Assembly (NCBI RefSeq): GCF_030268685.1
Contig: NZ_BSRQ01000007.1
Location: forward strand, 248,001-312,000
Length of the DNA: 64,000 nt
Origin: Microtetraspora sp. NBRC 13810
Lineage (GTDB): Bacteria > Actinomycetota > Actinomycetes > Streptosporangiales > Streptosporangiaceae
Reading direction: 5' to 3'
Shown here piece by piece: positions 34,617 to 43,869 of the stretch (the first letter of the stretch is position 1; every line of letters starts with the position of its first letter). The position numbers were made by a program, and so were the translations under genes. A model generated the notes under the pieces. The model had not been told where the DNA came from and did no database searches. It worked only from the letters and a program-made list of their open reading frames with translations.

Positions 34617-36425
34617 ATGCGGATCGAGGACTACGCCATGATCGGGGACATGCAGTCGGCCGCGCTGGTCGGTCGGGACGGCTCCATCGACTGGCTCTGC
34701 CTGCCCAGGTTCGACTCCCCCGCGTGCTTCGCCTCCATGCTGGGGAGCGACGGCAACGGCCACTGGTGGATCGGCCCGACCGGCCGCCCACCCGCCACCC
34801 GGCGGCGCTACCGCGACGACACGCTCATCCTGGAGAGCGAGTGGGACACCGAGGGCGGCACCGTCCGGCTGATCGACTTCATGCCGCCCCGCCATCCGCA
34901 CCCCGACGTGGTCCGCATCGTCGAGGGCGTGTCGGGCACGGTGGAGATGACCGTGCAGATCCGGGTCAGGTTCGACTACGGCCGCATCGTGCCCTGGGTG
35001 CGCAGGAGCAACGGCAGCCTCCAGGCCATCGGCGGTCCGGACTCGGTGTGGCTGCACTCCCCGGTGCCGTTGAGGGGCGGCGACTACGCGCACCGGGCGA
35101 CCTTCCGGGTGTCCGAGGGCGAGCGGCTGGCGTTCGTCTTCACCTGGCACCCCTCGCACGAGCCGATGCCGACGCTGATCGACGCCGAGGAGCAGCTCAG
35201 GGAGACCGCGAACCACTGGACCGAGTGGGTCGGGCGCTGCTCCTACGACGGCCCGTGGCGGGCGGCCGTGGTCCGCTCGCTGATCACCCTGAAGGCGCTC
35301 ACCTACGCGCCCACCGGCGGCATCGTGGCCGCCCCCACCACCTCGCTGCCCGAGGACCTCGGCGGCACCCGCAACTGGGACTACCGCTACTGCTGGCTGC
35401 GCGACGCCACGATGACGCTCGACGCGCTCATCGGGTCCGGTTACCTCGACGAGGCCCAGGACTGGCGCGCCTGGCTGCTGCGCGCCATCGCCGGCCGCGC
35501 CCAGGACCTGCAGATCATGTACGGCGTGGCGGGCGAGCGGCGGCTGCCGGAGATGGAGGTCGAGTGGCTGGCCGGCTACGAGGGCTCCCGGCCGGTCCGG
35601 ATCGGCAACGGCGCGGTCAGCCAGCTCCAGCTCGACGTCTACGGCGAGGTGCTGAACTCCCTCTACCTGTCCGAGGTCTCCGGTCTGTCCCCGGACAAGC
35701 GGGCCTGGTCCATCCAGCGCGAGCTGCTCGGCTACCTGGAGAACCACTGGGACGAGCCGGACGAGGGGCTGTGGGAGGTGCGCGGGCCGCGCCGCCACTT
35801 CGTGCACTCCAAGGTGATGTGCTGGGTGGCGCTGGACCGGGCGATCAGCCAGGTGGAGCGGTTCGGCCGGAGCGGCCCGGTGGACCGCTGGCGGGCGCTG
35901 AGAGACCGGATCCACGCCGAGATCTGTGAGAAGGGCTTCGACCCGGCCCGCAACACCTTCACCCAGTCCTACGGCTCCGCCGAGCTGGACGCCGCGCTGC
36001 TGCTCATCCCGATCGTCGGATTCCTGCCGCCGGAGGACTCCCGGGTGCGCGGCACCGTGGAGGCGGTCGAGCGGGAGCTGACGGTGGACGGCTTCGTCAT
36101 GCGCTACCCGGTGGCCGAGGAGAACGCCGTGGACGGGCTGCCGGGCGGGGAGGGCGCCTTCCTGGCATGCAGCTTCTGGATGGCCGAGGCGCTGGCGATG
36201 ATCGGCAGGCGGGACGACGCGGCCACGATGTTCGAGCGGCTGCTCTCGCTGCGCAACGACGTGGGACTGCTGGCCGAGGAGTACGACCCGCGTTACGGCC
36301 GGCTGGTGGGCAACTTCCCGCAGGCGTTCAGCCACGTGCCGCTGATCCACGTGGCCGGGCTGCTGAGCGAGCCTGCCCCGGCGGCCAGGCCGCTGACCGG
36401 GGAGGGCCTGCAGGAAGGCGCCTGA
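34617..36425 (+). CDS. glycoside hydrolase family 15 protein (glucoamylase/trehalase-like)
   Basis: 602 residues without signal peptide, so cytosolic. N-terminal beta-sandwich begins RIEDYAMIGDMQSAALVGRDGSIDWLCLPRFDS, hallmark of bacterial GH15. The catalytic (alpha/alpha)6 barrel starts near residue 215 with TSLPEDLGGTRNWDYRYCWLRD, holding substrate-binding residues, and includes QLQLDVYGEVL and SKVMCWVALDRA. Actinobacterial members of this soluble class have been shown to act as trehalases or glucan hydrolases; substrate here not determined. C-terminal EEYDPRYGRLVGNFPQAFSH matches the second catalytic region. Confidence 0.93.
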   Translation: MRIEDYAMIGDMQSAALVGRDGSIDWLCLPRFDSPACFASMLGSDGNGHWWIGPTGRPPATRRRYRDDTLILESEWDTEGGTVRLIDFMPPRHPHPDVVRIVEGVSGTVEMTVQIRVRFDYGRIVPWVRRSNGSLQAIGGPDSVWLHSPVPLRGGDYAHRATFRVSEGERLAFVFTWHPSHEPMPTLIDAEEQLRETANHWTEWVGRCSYDGPWRAAVVRSLITLKALTYAPTGGIVAAPTTSLPEDLGGTRNWDYRYCWLRDATMTLDALIGSGYLDEAQDWRAWLLRAIAGRAQDLQIMYGVAGERRLPEMEVEWLAGYEGSRPVRIGNGAVSQLQLDVYGEVLNSLYLSEVSGLSPDKRAWSIQRELLGYLENHWDEPDEGLWEVRGPRRHFVHSKVMCWVALDRAISQVERFGRSGPVDRWRALRDRIHAEICEKGFDPARNTFTQSYGSAELDAALLLIPIVGFLPPEDSRVRGTVEAVERELTVDGFVMRYPVAEENAVDGLPGGEGAFLACSFWMAEALAMIGRRDDAATMFERLLSLRNDVGLLAEEYDPRYGRLVGNFPQAFSHVPLIHVAGLLSEPAPAARPLTGEGLQEGA

Positions 36426-36469
36426 CAGCCCGGCGCGCCGTCGGGAGCGGTGTCGTCTCGCGTGGGGCG

Positions 36470-37210
36470 TCACATGGTGGAGGTGAGCCCTTCCCCGATC
36501 TTCTTCAGCTCGGCGTCGACGGCCTCGGCACCGGAGAACTCCTCCGCGTACACAGGGCTGAACGCGATCTCGGCCCACTGCCTGCCGCCCGTTCTGAGGA
36601 ACAGGGTCGGGGTGCCCTTCATGCCGTCCTCACCGACGTTCCGCACGACCAGGTAGCCGCTCCGGCCGCCGACGGTCACCTCCTCGCCGTCCTGCTCGTC
36701 GCGATACGCCCGGATCTGGTCGTCGACCTCCTGGACGGCCGCCTCCTCGTACATGCGAATCTGCACCCGGTAGGAGCCCTCGCCGTCGCCCTCGCGGTTG
36801 TACGACGTCATGTACCGGTCACCGAGGTCCACCGACCATCGGGACCACTGCAGCCCCTCGGGCAGGTATCCCACCCTGACATGCCCGAACTCCCTGCCAT
36901 CGCCCAGGTCGCCCAGGTCCGGCGGCGCGGAACGCGCGGGCGGGGTGTCGTCGATGGCAGGCGGCTCCGGCGCCGGGGAGACGGTGCTCCACTCGTCCGT
37001 CGTGGTCGCCGGGCCGGCGGTCAGGTAGGCGACGGGCGGGGCGGCGACCACGACGGACGCGACCACGGACGCGACCACCGCCGCGGCCTTGGCCCTCCTC
37101 CTCCGGTCCCGGTGGGAGCGCAACACCCGGACCAGCAGGTCAGGCGCGGCCTGCAAGCTCGCCGTCTCGTCCGCCATGAGCCGGCGGATCTCGTCCTCAA
37201 GCGTGGGCAT
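36470..37210 (-). CDS. membrane-anchored protein, putative anti-sigma partner
   Basis: 246 residues. A cytosolic N-terminus (about 1-40) of acidic-then-basic helices leads to one membrane segment (AAAVVASVVASVVVAAPPVAYL) and an extracytoplasmic domain of about 180 residues with a Pro-rich stalk. Its start overlaps the end of the sigma-factor gene by 14 bases, the usual arrangement for a sigma factor and its membrane-bound regulator. No zinc-binding HxxxCxxC anti-sigma motif is seen, so the anti-sigma role is inference from context and topology. Confidence 0.72.
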   Translation of the reverse strand: MPTLEDEIRRLMADETASLQAAPDLLVRVLRSHRDRRRRAKAAAVVASVVASVVVAAPPVAYLTAGPATTTDEWSTVSPAPEPPAIDDTPPARSAPPDLGDLGDGREFGHVRVGYLPEGLQWSRWSVDLGDRYMTSYNREGDGEGSYRVQIRMYEEAAVQEVDDQIRAYRDEQDGEEVTVGGRSGYLVVRNVGEDGMKGTPTLFLRTGGRQWAEIAFSPVYAEEFSGAEAVDAELKKIGEGLTSTM

Positions 37211-37712
37211 CCTTGATCACTCCTTCCAGTGTTTCCCGGCCAAGCGCCGAACGGAGCTTGGCCATGGCCTTCGACGTCTGGCTCTTGACCGTGCCGACCG
37301 CGCATCCGAGCACCTCGGCGGTCTGCGGCTCGGTGAGGTCCTCCCAGTACCGCAGGACGATCACTGCCCGCTGCCGGGGCGGCAGGGCGCGCAGCGCCTC
37401 CATCAGCACATGGAGCAGGTCGGGGTCGCCCGCGCGGGCCGACGTCTCCGGCGGGCTGTGCATGGGGATGATGCGGAGGAGCGCCCGGCGGCGGGCACGG
37501 CTGATGGCGGCGTTGATGATGACGCGCCGCACGTAGGGCTCGGGGTCGTCGTGGCGGACCGTCCGGTCCCAGTTCCGGTAGGTGCGCTCGAGTGCCGTCT
37601 GCAGCAGGTCCTCGGCCTCCGTCCTGTCGCCGCAGGCGAGATAGGCGACCCGGAGGAGGCTCGTGGCACGCGCGGCCACGAAGGCGCCGAAGTCATGTTC
37701 CTCGCCGCTCAC
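37197..37712 (-). CDS. SigE-type ECF sigma factor
   Basis: 171 residues from GTG (MSGEEHDFGAFVAARATSLLRVAYL), which fits the short N-terminus of this sigma subfamily. An ATG at 37742 would add ten residues, but it lies inside the proposed -10 element. Region 2: LLRVAYLACGDRTEAEDLLQTALERTYRNW. Region 4: LRALPPRQRAVIVLRYWEDLTEPQTAEVLGCAVGTVKSQTSKAMAKL, a clear HTH. The ribosome binding site for GTG is weak. Expected to transcribe its own gene and the divergent secreted-protein gene. Confidence 0.9.
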   Translation of the reverse strand: MSGEEHDFGAFVAARATSLLRVAYLACGDRTEAEDLLQTALERTYRNWDRTVRHDDPEPYVRRVIINAAISRARRRALLRIIPMHSPPETSARAGDPDLLHVLMEALRALPPRQRAVIVLRYWEDLTEPQTAEVLGCAVGTVKSQTSKAMAKLRSALGRETLEGVIKDAHA

Positions 37713-37739
37713 GGCTGTCTGTCCGATATCACGCCTCCT

Positions 37740-37768
37740 CATACGCCTCGGCCTTCGCGACCGTTGCC
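37740..37768 (-). promoter_or_regulatory. predicted autoregulated sigma promoter (leftward)
   Basis: Read on this strand: GGCAAC, 15 bases, GGCGTATG. The same two boxes at exactly the same spacing occur in the divergent promoter at 37792-37820. The -10-like box would start transcription about 15-20 bases before the GTG start of the sigma gene. Confidence 0.65.
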
Positions 37769-37791
37769 CTGCCGCGCCGGATATTTTCACA

Positions 37792-37820
37792 GGCAACCCT
37801 TCAGGCGGCCCAGGCGTATG
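37792..37820 (+). promoter_or_regulatory. predicted sigma-dependent promoter (rightward)
   Basis: GGCAAC at 37792-37797, 15 bases, GGCGTATG at 37813-37820, upstream of the secreted protein gene. Identical in both boxes and spacing to the leftward copy, although the spacer sequences differ. Confidence 0.65.
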
Positions 37821-37854
37821 GATGGTCATGACTTCCGAACCATGGAGTGACTCG

Positions 37855-38742
37855 ATGGCTCTCCCGACCGCGCCGGCCCGGCGGCTGACCGTTCTCGGCG
37901 TCGCCGTGGCCGTGGGCGCGACCCTCCTGAGCGCGCAGCCGGCCGCCGCGGCCGCTCCCCCCGAAGGGGCCTACTGGCACACCAGGACGATTTCGACGTC
38001 CACCCATCCCTTGCGATTCGGCACCAGGGCGCACCCCTATTCGCTGGTCCAGCAGGAGATCGAGGAGCGGTGGAGCGCCCCTGACGGCAGAGCCTGGGTC
38101 GGACGCCGCGAGCTGGCGACGCTGCCGGGGACCGCGGCCGACAGGAAGGCATGGCGGCGCGACGGCTCCCCTTCCAGGTGGAGCGAGTCGATCGACGGCA
38201 AGACCGTGAAGCTGTCCGCCCACCCCGCCCAAGGCCGTGTGGACCCTGTGCCGGGTAAAACCCAGTTCTGGTTCGCGGAGCAGTGGCTGACCTACGACGA
38301 GGTCCAGCGCCTGCCCGCCGACCCGGGACGGCTGAAGGACTGGATCACCAAGGCGGGCCGGACCAACCGGGAGAGCGACATCCCCGGCTGGGTCCGGTAC
38401 ACCCTGCCCGCGGTGCTGCACGACGTCCCCGCCCCGAAGGAGGTCCGCACCGCGGCCTACCGGGCCCTGCTGACGCTGCCGGGGGTCCGCGCCGGCGGCG
38501 CCGCGAAGGACGACCTGGGCAGGCCGGGCACCGTCGTCGTGATCGACAGTACGAGCGGGAAGGGGAAGGAGGCGACCGTGTTCAAGGAGAGGCTGATCGT
38601 CGACACCGGCAGGATGGTGCTGCTGTCACAGGACCAGAAGGCCACGCGCGACGGCAAGGCGGTCCCGGACATGTCCTCGGACGAGACGCTGATCCAGGTC
38701 GGCTGGACCGACTCCCGGCCTGCCGTACCGGCCCTGCCCTGA
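37855..38742 (+). CDS. secreted protein resembling the CU044_5270 family ectodomain
   Basis: 295 residues from ATG with GGAG seven bases upstream; an in-frame ATG at 37828 is an alternative. Signal peptide about 1-30 (LTVLGVAVAVGATLLSAQPAAAA). The mature domain pattern is YWHTRTIS, YSLVQQEIEERWSAPDGRAWVGRRELA, LPADPGRLKDWI, AYRALLTLPGVR and GTVVVIDSTS, as seen in CU044_5270-type proteins encoded next to SigE-type sigma genes. Function unknown. It shares a matching promoter with the divergent sigma gene, so it is likely part of that sigma factor's regulon. Confidence 0.8.
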   Translation: MALPTAPARRLTVLGVAVAVGATLLSAQPAAAAAPPEGAYWHTRTISTSTHPLRFGTRAHPYSLVQQEIEERWSAPDGRAWVGRRELATLPGTAADRKAWRRDGSPSRWSESIDGKTVKLSAHPAQGRVDPVPGKTQFWFAEQWLTYDEVQRLPADPGRLKDWITKAGRTNRESDIPGWVRYTLPAVLHDVPAPKEVRTAAYRALLTLPGVRAGGAAKDDLGRPGTVVVIDSTSGKGKEATVFKERLIVDTGRMVLLSQDQKATRDGKAVPDMSSDETLIQVGWTDSRPAVPALP

Positions 38743-38811
38743 CGCGCCGCGGCCAGAAGATCGGCCCCCGGCCCGGACATCCGACTCACCGGCGGATTCC
38801 GGCGCATGACC

Positions 38812-39729
38812 CTAGCGGGGCGGGCGGGCGGCGAGGGCGGCCAGCACGGACGCGAACTCCGGCGGCGGGGCGACGACGAGCCGCACCTGGCCGTCCTGGG
38901 CGACCAGGTCGGCCCTGATCAGGGTGAGCCTGCCCGCCCGCCACCAGTAGACCTGCGGGCTGAGGCCGTCCTCCCGCTCCTCGACCTGCCGCTGGGCGAA
39001 GACGCGCAGCCGTTCGATCGCCCGGACCACGCCGATCCCCTCGACGGGATGCGCGAGGAGCACGCCGGGGGCGGGCAGTGCCACCAGGGCGCCGTCCTGC
39101 GGGACCGGCAGGTAGTCCTCCAGGCACCGCAGGTGGGCGGGGACGCCGCTGGTGGAGCCGGTGAGCCGCCAGACCGTCACGCCGCCGAGGTCGCTTCTCG
39201 ACACGGTCAGCCGCTCGTCGTCGCGGGCGTTGCGCAGGGCCAGGTCGAGCGCCTGGGCGGCCGGGATGGGCCAGCAGCCCGCCTCCTCCGGGCGGACCGC
39301 GCGGCCGGTGCCGCCGTACCCGACGGTGAGCACCTCGACGAGGTCGGCGGCGAGGTGGCGGCCGACGACGCGGTCGCCCTCGATCTCGTCGGCGGGACGG
39401 ATCCGGGTGCGCAGCAACGGGCGGATCTGGGCGAGGTCGCAGGCGTCGAGCGGCTCACCGGCCACGGCGAGCGCGTGGGCGAGGTGCTCGGAGACCAGCT
39501 TGGGCCAGTCTTCCCTGGCGCTCCTGGCCGCCTCCCTGCGCAACCCTCTCAGCCTGACGGCGTGGCGTTCGGGCCCGGTGAGGAGCAGCGTGTCGCCGTC
39601 CGCGGCGAAGGAGCACGCGTAGCCGAGCGAGTCGGCCACCAGTGCCAGCAGCGAATCCAGGTCCACGTCCCCGGCCGGGCGCCTGGGCGGCATGCCCTGC
39701 GGCTCACGACTGCGCCGGAACAACCCCAC
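38812..39729 (-). CDS. conserved hypothetical protein
   Basis: 305 residues from GTG (MGLFRRSREPQG), chosen because AGAGGGGA stands five bases upstream; an earlier in-frame start adds eight residues. Soluble, no signal. The N-terminal part (LDSLLALVADSLGYACSFAADGDTLLLTG) and a later GLSPQVYWWRAGRLTLI segment are the most structured-looking. I do not recognise a family. It sits between a convergent secreted-protein gene and the LD-carboxypeptidase gene on the same strand. Confidence 0.65.
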   Translation of the reverse strand: MGLFRRSREPQGMPPRRPAGDVDLDSLLALVADSLGYACSFAADGDTLLLTGPERHAVRLRGLRREAARSAREDWPKLVSEHLAHALAVAGEPLDACDLAQIRPLLRTRIRPADEIEGDRVVGRHLAADLVEVLTVGYGGTGRAVRPEEAGCWPIPAAQALDLALRNARDDERLTVSRSDLGGVTVWRLTGSTSGVPAHLRCLEDYLPVPQDGALVALPAPGVLLAHPVEGIGVVRAIERLRVFAQRQVEEREDGLSPQVYWWRAGRLTLIRADLVAQDGQVRLVVAPPPEFASVLAALAARPPR

Positions 39730-39764
39730 GTCCGTCCCCTCTGCCACTTTCACCAGGCTTCGCT

Positions 39765-40682
39765 CTACATTGTCTTCTCCCTGTCACCCAACAGACCGGT
39801 CAGGGAGCACGATTCTGTATCGATAACACCAAGTCCCCCCAGCCACACGCTCTGCTGCGGTGATCCGTGCCCGACCGGCAGACCTGCGAGAACGGGGACG
39901 CCGAGCGGGACGAGCCGGTCGGCGAGGACCGGCATCGGGTCGCCGCAGTCCACCCACGAGCCGAGGGCGACGCCGGCCACGCCGTCGAAGGCGCCGGCCT
40001 GGAGAAGCTGGGTGAGCATCCTGTCGATCCGGTAGGGCTGCTCGCCCACGTCCTCCAGGAACGCGATCCGCCCGGCGAACCGCGGCGCGTACGGCGTGCC
40101 GCACAGCGCGGCGAGCAGCGACAGGTTGCCGCCGGTCAGCGGGGCCCGCGCCCGGCCGGGCACGAGCACCCGGTCGCCGGTGACCGGCTCGGGGCCGGCG
40201 GTCAGCGCGGCCCGCAGGCTCGCGAGGGAGCGCGGCTCCGGCCCGCCCGCGCCGCCCAGCACGTCGTTCCCCGGCATCGGCCCGAAGCAGCTCGCCACGC
40301 CCAGCCGGAGCGCGAACGCCTGGTGCAGCGCGGTGATGTCGCTGGAGCCGAGCAGGATCTTCGGCTCGGCGGCGGCCATCGCGTCCCAGTCGAGCAGGCC
40401 GAGCAGCCGGCTCGCACCGTAGCCGCCCCTGGCGCAGACCACCGCGGCCACCGACGGGTCGCACCACGCGCCGGCGAGGTCGGCGGCCCGCTCGGCGTCG
40501 AAGCCCGCGAGGTAGCCCTCCCGGCGCATCACGTGCGCGCCGAGGCTCACCTCCAGCCCCATCCCGGTGAGAACGGCGACGCCGCGTTCCAGCGTGTCGG
40601 GCTCGACCGGTCCCGAGGGCGCCACCACGGCCACCCTGTCTCCCGGCTTCAGCGATCTGGGCGTGCGCAGCCCCTCGTCCAT
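39765..40682 (-). CDS. LD-carboxypeptidase, peptidase family S66
   Basis: 305 residues. S66 enzymes cut the L,D bond of the tetrapeptide in recycled peptidoglycan. Signature blocks: LKPGDRVAVVAPSGPVEPDTLERGV at the N-terminus, ARGGYGASRLLGLLDWD, then ILLGSSDITALHQA with the nucleophile Ser, TGGNLSLLAALCGTPY, and IAFLEDVGEQPYRIDRMLTQL with the Glu. His of the triad is in LPVGHGSPQ. ATG at 40682 has GGGGAG upstream. No signal peptide, consistent with a cytosolic recycling enzyme. Confidence 0.94.
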   Translation of the reverse strand: MDEGLRTPRSLKPGDRVAVVAPSGPVEPDTLERGVAVLTGMGLEVSLGAHVMRREGYLAGFDAERAADLAGAWCDPSVAAVVCARGGYGASRLLGLLDWDAMAAAEPKILLGSSDITALHQAFALRLGVASCFGPMPGNDVLGGAGGPEPRSLASLRAALTAGPEPVTGDRVLVPGRARAPLTGGNLSLLAALCGTPYAPRFAGRIAFLEDVGEQPYRIDRMLTQLLQAGAFDGVAGVALGSWVDCGDPMPVLADRLVPLGVPVLAGLPVGHGSPQQSVWLGGLGVIDTESCSLTGLLGDREKTM

Positions 40683-40941
40683 CGTCGGCTCCCCGCTCAC
40701 GTGACTCCTCCGGACCTCCATCCTGCCCTTTCACACCTGCCACGCGGGACCGGGGGCGCCCCCGCCCGGGGGCCGTGTCGCGGCCGGGACCGGTCCGAGG
40801 CGTTCGGCTGCGGAAGATCGCGGATATCTGATGGGATGGGAGCGTAGATCAGGAAATTTCCGCTGGTGGGGTATATGTTCGCGTCGGTGGGGGCGTGATC
40901 GGTAGGTGTACTCGGCAAACGGTGGCACACTGTCCACACCT

Positions 40942-41844
40942 ATGCGACCTCCGCCCCACATCCTCGTGGTCAACGGCATCAAGGTCCGCCGGCCGGTGTT
41001 CGTGCTCGCCGCCCCGCACTCCGGCGCGGACCTGGTTGCCCGCGCGCTCAAGCGCTCGCCGGGCTTCCACGTCACGGTGGGCAGGCCGGCCGTGACCAAC
41101 GTCGTCTACGCCTTCGCTCGCAGGCCGTCCATCGTCGTCAGGAACGAGGGCGCCGGCGCCTCCCGCGTGCTGCGGGACGCGCTGGCTGAGGCGTGGCAGA
41201 TCGTGCCCGGCGCGTGCCAGGAGTGCGCCGACGCCTGCCGGGCGGCGGCCGGCCTGACCGGCATCGGCCCGTGCGCCCCGGCGGACACGGTGGCGCGGTA
41301 CGGCGACGCCAGCCCCGACCTGCTCTACAGCGCTCCGCTGCTGCTGCGGGCCTTCCCCGACGCGCGGTTCGTCCAGCTGATCAGGGACGGGCGCGACGTG
41401 ACCGCGGACATGATGGCCGACCCCGCCTGCATGGCGTGGTTCAAGCCGGTGATGCTGAGCGAGGGGACGGAGTTCCCCAACGCCTTCCTGGGAATCAACC
41501 GGGACGAGCACGTCCAGCGCTGGAAGGACATGCCTGCGGCCGGCAAGTGCGCCCTGCGCTGGCGCAGCGCGGTCCGGCTGAACGCCACGCTGCGCCGGCA
41601 GCTGCCGCACGAGCAGCTGCTCACCCTCCGCTACGAGGAGCTGACCGCCTCCCCCGCGGGCGCGGCGCGGAAGCTGTCGGAGTTCCTGGAGAGCCGGGTG
41701 TCCAAGGTCGCGCTCTACTCCGCGACCGCCGCCCGCCCCGGCTCAGCCCGCCCGCGGCTGGGCGCGCAGGACACCAGGCTGGTGGAGAAGGTCGCCCGCG
41801 AGGAGCTGGCCCGGCTCGGCTACGTGCCCGCGGCCCAGCCCTGA
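40942..41844 (+). CDS. sulfotransferase family protein
   Basis: 300 residues. PAPS-binding 5'-phosphosulfate loop is RRPVFVLAAPHSGADLVARAL, and the 3'-phosphate site is in FPDARFVQLIRDGRDVTADMM, both typical. The C-terminal RYEELTASPAGAARKLSEFL is a standard sulfotransferase block. Four clustered Cys near 95-115 (GACQECADAC, GPC) are unusual. The ATG used has no clear ribosome binding site; GTG at 40906 would add 12 residues. Acceptor unknown. Nearly abuts the convergent ABC transporter. Confidence 0.87.
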   Translation: MRPPPHILVVNGIKVRRPVFVLAAPHSGADLVARALKRSPGFHVTVGRPAVTNVVYAFARRPSIVVRNEGAGASRVLRDALAEAWQIVPGACQECADACRAAAGLTGIGPCAPADTVARYGDASPDLLYSAPLLLRAFPDARFVQLIRDGRDVTADMMADPACMAWFKPVMLSEGTEFPNAFLGINRDEHVQRWKDMPAAGKCALRWRSAVRLNATLRRQLPHEQLLTLRYEELTASPAGAARKLSEFLESRVSKVALYSATAARPGSARPRLGAQDTRLVEKVAREELARLGYVPAAQP

Positions 41845-41849
41845 GCGGC

Positions 41850-43721
41850 TCACACGCCGCTGAACTGCGTGCGGTAGAGCTCGGCGTAGACCTTGCCGCC
41901 GGCCAGCAGCTCCTCGTGCCTGCCCCGCTCGACGACCCGGCCGTCCTGCACCACGAGGATCTGGTCGGCGTCGCGGATGGTGGACAGCCGGTGGGCGATC
42001 ACCAGCGAGGTGCGGCCGGCCAGCGCCGTCTTCAGCGCCTGCTGAACGGCGGCCTCCGACTCCGAGTCCAGGTGGGCGGTGGCCTCGTCGAGCACGACCA
42101 CCCTGGGCGCCTTGAGCAGCAGCCTGGCCAGGGCCAGCCGCTGCTTCTCCCCGCCGGACAGCCGGTAGCCCCGGTCGCCGACGACGGTCTCCAGTCCCTC
42201 GGGCAGCGCCTCCACCAGGTCACCGATCTGGGCCGCCCGCAGCGCCTCCCAGATCTCCTCGTCGGTGGCCTCCGGCCGGGCGTAACGCAGGTTGGCGCCG
42301 ATCGTGTCGTGGAAGAGGTGGGCGTCCTGGGTGACGACGCCGACCGTGTCGCGCAGGGCGGCCATCGTCGCGTCGCGCACGTCGAGCCCGTTGATCCGGA
42401 CCGCGCCCTCGGTGACGTCGTAGAGCCGGGAGACCAGGGACGTGATCGTGGTCTTGCCGGCGCCGGAGTGGCCGACCAGGGCGACCAGTTCGCCGGGCGC
42501 GGCGGTGAAGCTCACCCCGCTCAGCACCTCCTGGGCGGGGGCGGAGTCGGGCCGCGCCACGGACTCGAGGGAGGCCAGCGACACCTCCGACGCCGCCGGG
42601 TAGCGGAACCGCACGTCGTCGAACTCGACGAGCGCGGGCCCGCCGGGCACCGGCCGCGCGTCCGGCCGCTCGGCCACCATCGGCTTGAGGTCGAGCACCT
42701 CGAAGACCCGGTCGAAGCTCACCAGCGCCGTCATGACGTCCACGTGCACGTTGGACAGGCCGGTCAGCGGGCCGTACAGGCGCATGAGCAGGGCCGCGAG
42801 GGCGACCAGGGTGCCGAGCTCGAAGGCGCCGTTCACGGCGAGCACGCCGCCGACGCCGTAGACCAGAGCGGTGGCCAGTGCCGCGACCAGGCCGAGCGCG
42901 AGCCGGAACACCGTGCCGAACATCGCGACCGTGATGCCCACGTCGCGCACCCTGGCGGCCCGGCCGGCGAAGGTGACCGCCTCCTCGTCGGGCCTGCCGT
43001 ACAGCTTGGCGACCATGGCGCCCGCGACGTTGAACCGCTCGGTCATCACCGAGCTCATCTCCGCGTCGAGCTGCATCTGCTCGCGGGTCAGCTTCGACAG
43101 CCGCCTGGCGAAGTACTTGGCGGGCAGCAGGAAGATCGGCAGCAGCACCAGGGCCGCGAGGGTGATCTGCCAGGAGAGCACCAGCATGGCGCCGAGCACG
43201 AGCACCAGGCTGATCACGTTGGACACCACGGAGGACAGCGTGGTGGTCAGGGCGCGTTGGGCGCCGATCACGTCGGTGTTGAGCCGGGAGACCAGCGCGC
43301 CGGTCTGCGCCCGCATGAAGAACGCCACCGGCATCCGCTGCACGTGGTCGAAGACCTCGGTGCGCAGGTCGTAGATGAGGCCCTCGCCCAGGCGCGCGGA
43401 ATACCACCGCTGGGCCAGCCCGAGCAGCGCGTCGACGACGGCCAGCGCGGCGATGGCCACGGCCAGCCCGGCGACGAGCCCGGTACGGTGCTGCGCCACC
43501 CCGTCGTCGATGATCGACTTGATCAGCAGCGGGTTGGCGATCACGATCCCCGCGTCGAGGACGACCAGCACCAGGAAGGCGGCGATCTGTGCCGCGTAGG
43601 GCCGCCCGTAGCCGGCGATGCGGCGGACCGTGCCGGGCGCAACGCGCTCACGGACCACCGACTCGTCGCGCCGCATGGAGCGCAACGCCTGGCCGTAGCC
43701 TCCGCCGTTCATCATGGTCAT
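41850..43721 (-). CDS. ABC transporter, fused permease-ATPase (multidrug/lipid exporter type)
   Basis: 623 residues. Six membrane segments in the first 340 residues ([41 protein letters not shown] and others), then an ATPase domain: Walker [10 protein letters not shown], signature [16 protein letters not shown], Walker [15 protein letters not shown], and H-loop IAHRL. Half-transporter acting as a dimer. A charged insert ([17 protein letters not shown]) sits before the NBD core. No partner half-transporter is adjacent, so a homodimer is likely; substrate unknown. Confidence 0.93.
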   Translation of the reverse strand: MTMMNGGGYGQALRSMRRDESVVRERVAPGTVRRIAGYGRPYAAQIAAFLVLVVLDAGIVIANPLLIKSIIDDGVAQHRTGLVAGLAVAIAALAVVDALLGLAQRWYSARLGEGLIYDLRTEVFDHVQRMPVAFFMRAQTGALVSRLNTDVIGAQRALTTTLSSVVSNVISLVLVLGAMLVLSWQITLAALVLLPIFLLPAKYFARRLSKLTREQMQLDAEMSSVMTERFNVAGAMVAKLYGRPDEEAVTFAGRAARVRDVGITVAMFGTVFRLALGLVAALATALVYGVGGVLAVNGAFELGTLVALAALLMRLYGPLTGLSNVHVDVMTALVSFDRVFEVLDLKPMVAERPDARPVPGGPALVEFDDVRFRYPAASEVSLASLESVARPDSAPAQEVLSGVSFTAAPGELVALVGHSGAGKTTITSLVSRLYDVTEGAVRINGLDVRDATMAALRDTVGVVTQDAHLFHDTIGANLRYARPEATDEEIWEALRAAQIGDLVEALPEGLETVVGDRGYRLSGGEKQRLALARLLLKAPRVVVLDEATAHLDSESEAAVQQALKTALAGRTSLVIAHRLSTIRDADQILVVQDGRVVERGRHEELLAGGKVYAELYRTQFSGV

Positions 43722-43869
43722 GACGCCGTCGTGCCCGTCCTTCCCGGTCGGGGGGTGTGCTTTGCCGGGGTGCGGGCCGGATGCCTCTCCCGTGTGTGCC
43801 GTACAGCACGGGGGGACTCTCCGGCCATTCCCCGATCAGCTCGCGGCGAACAGCGTGCTCCCGTCGTGC

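Noticed and set aside
40740-40780. Hairpin GGGGGCGCCCCC as a terminator
   Set aside because: It lies upstream of two divergent genes, where a terminator has no role, and has no T run; likely GC-rich chance pairing.
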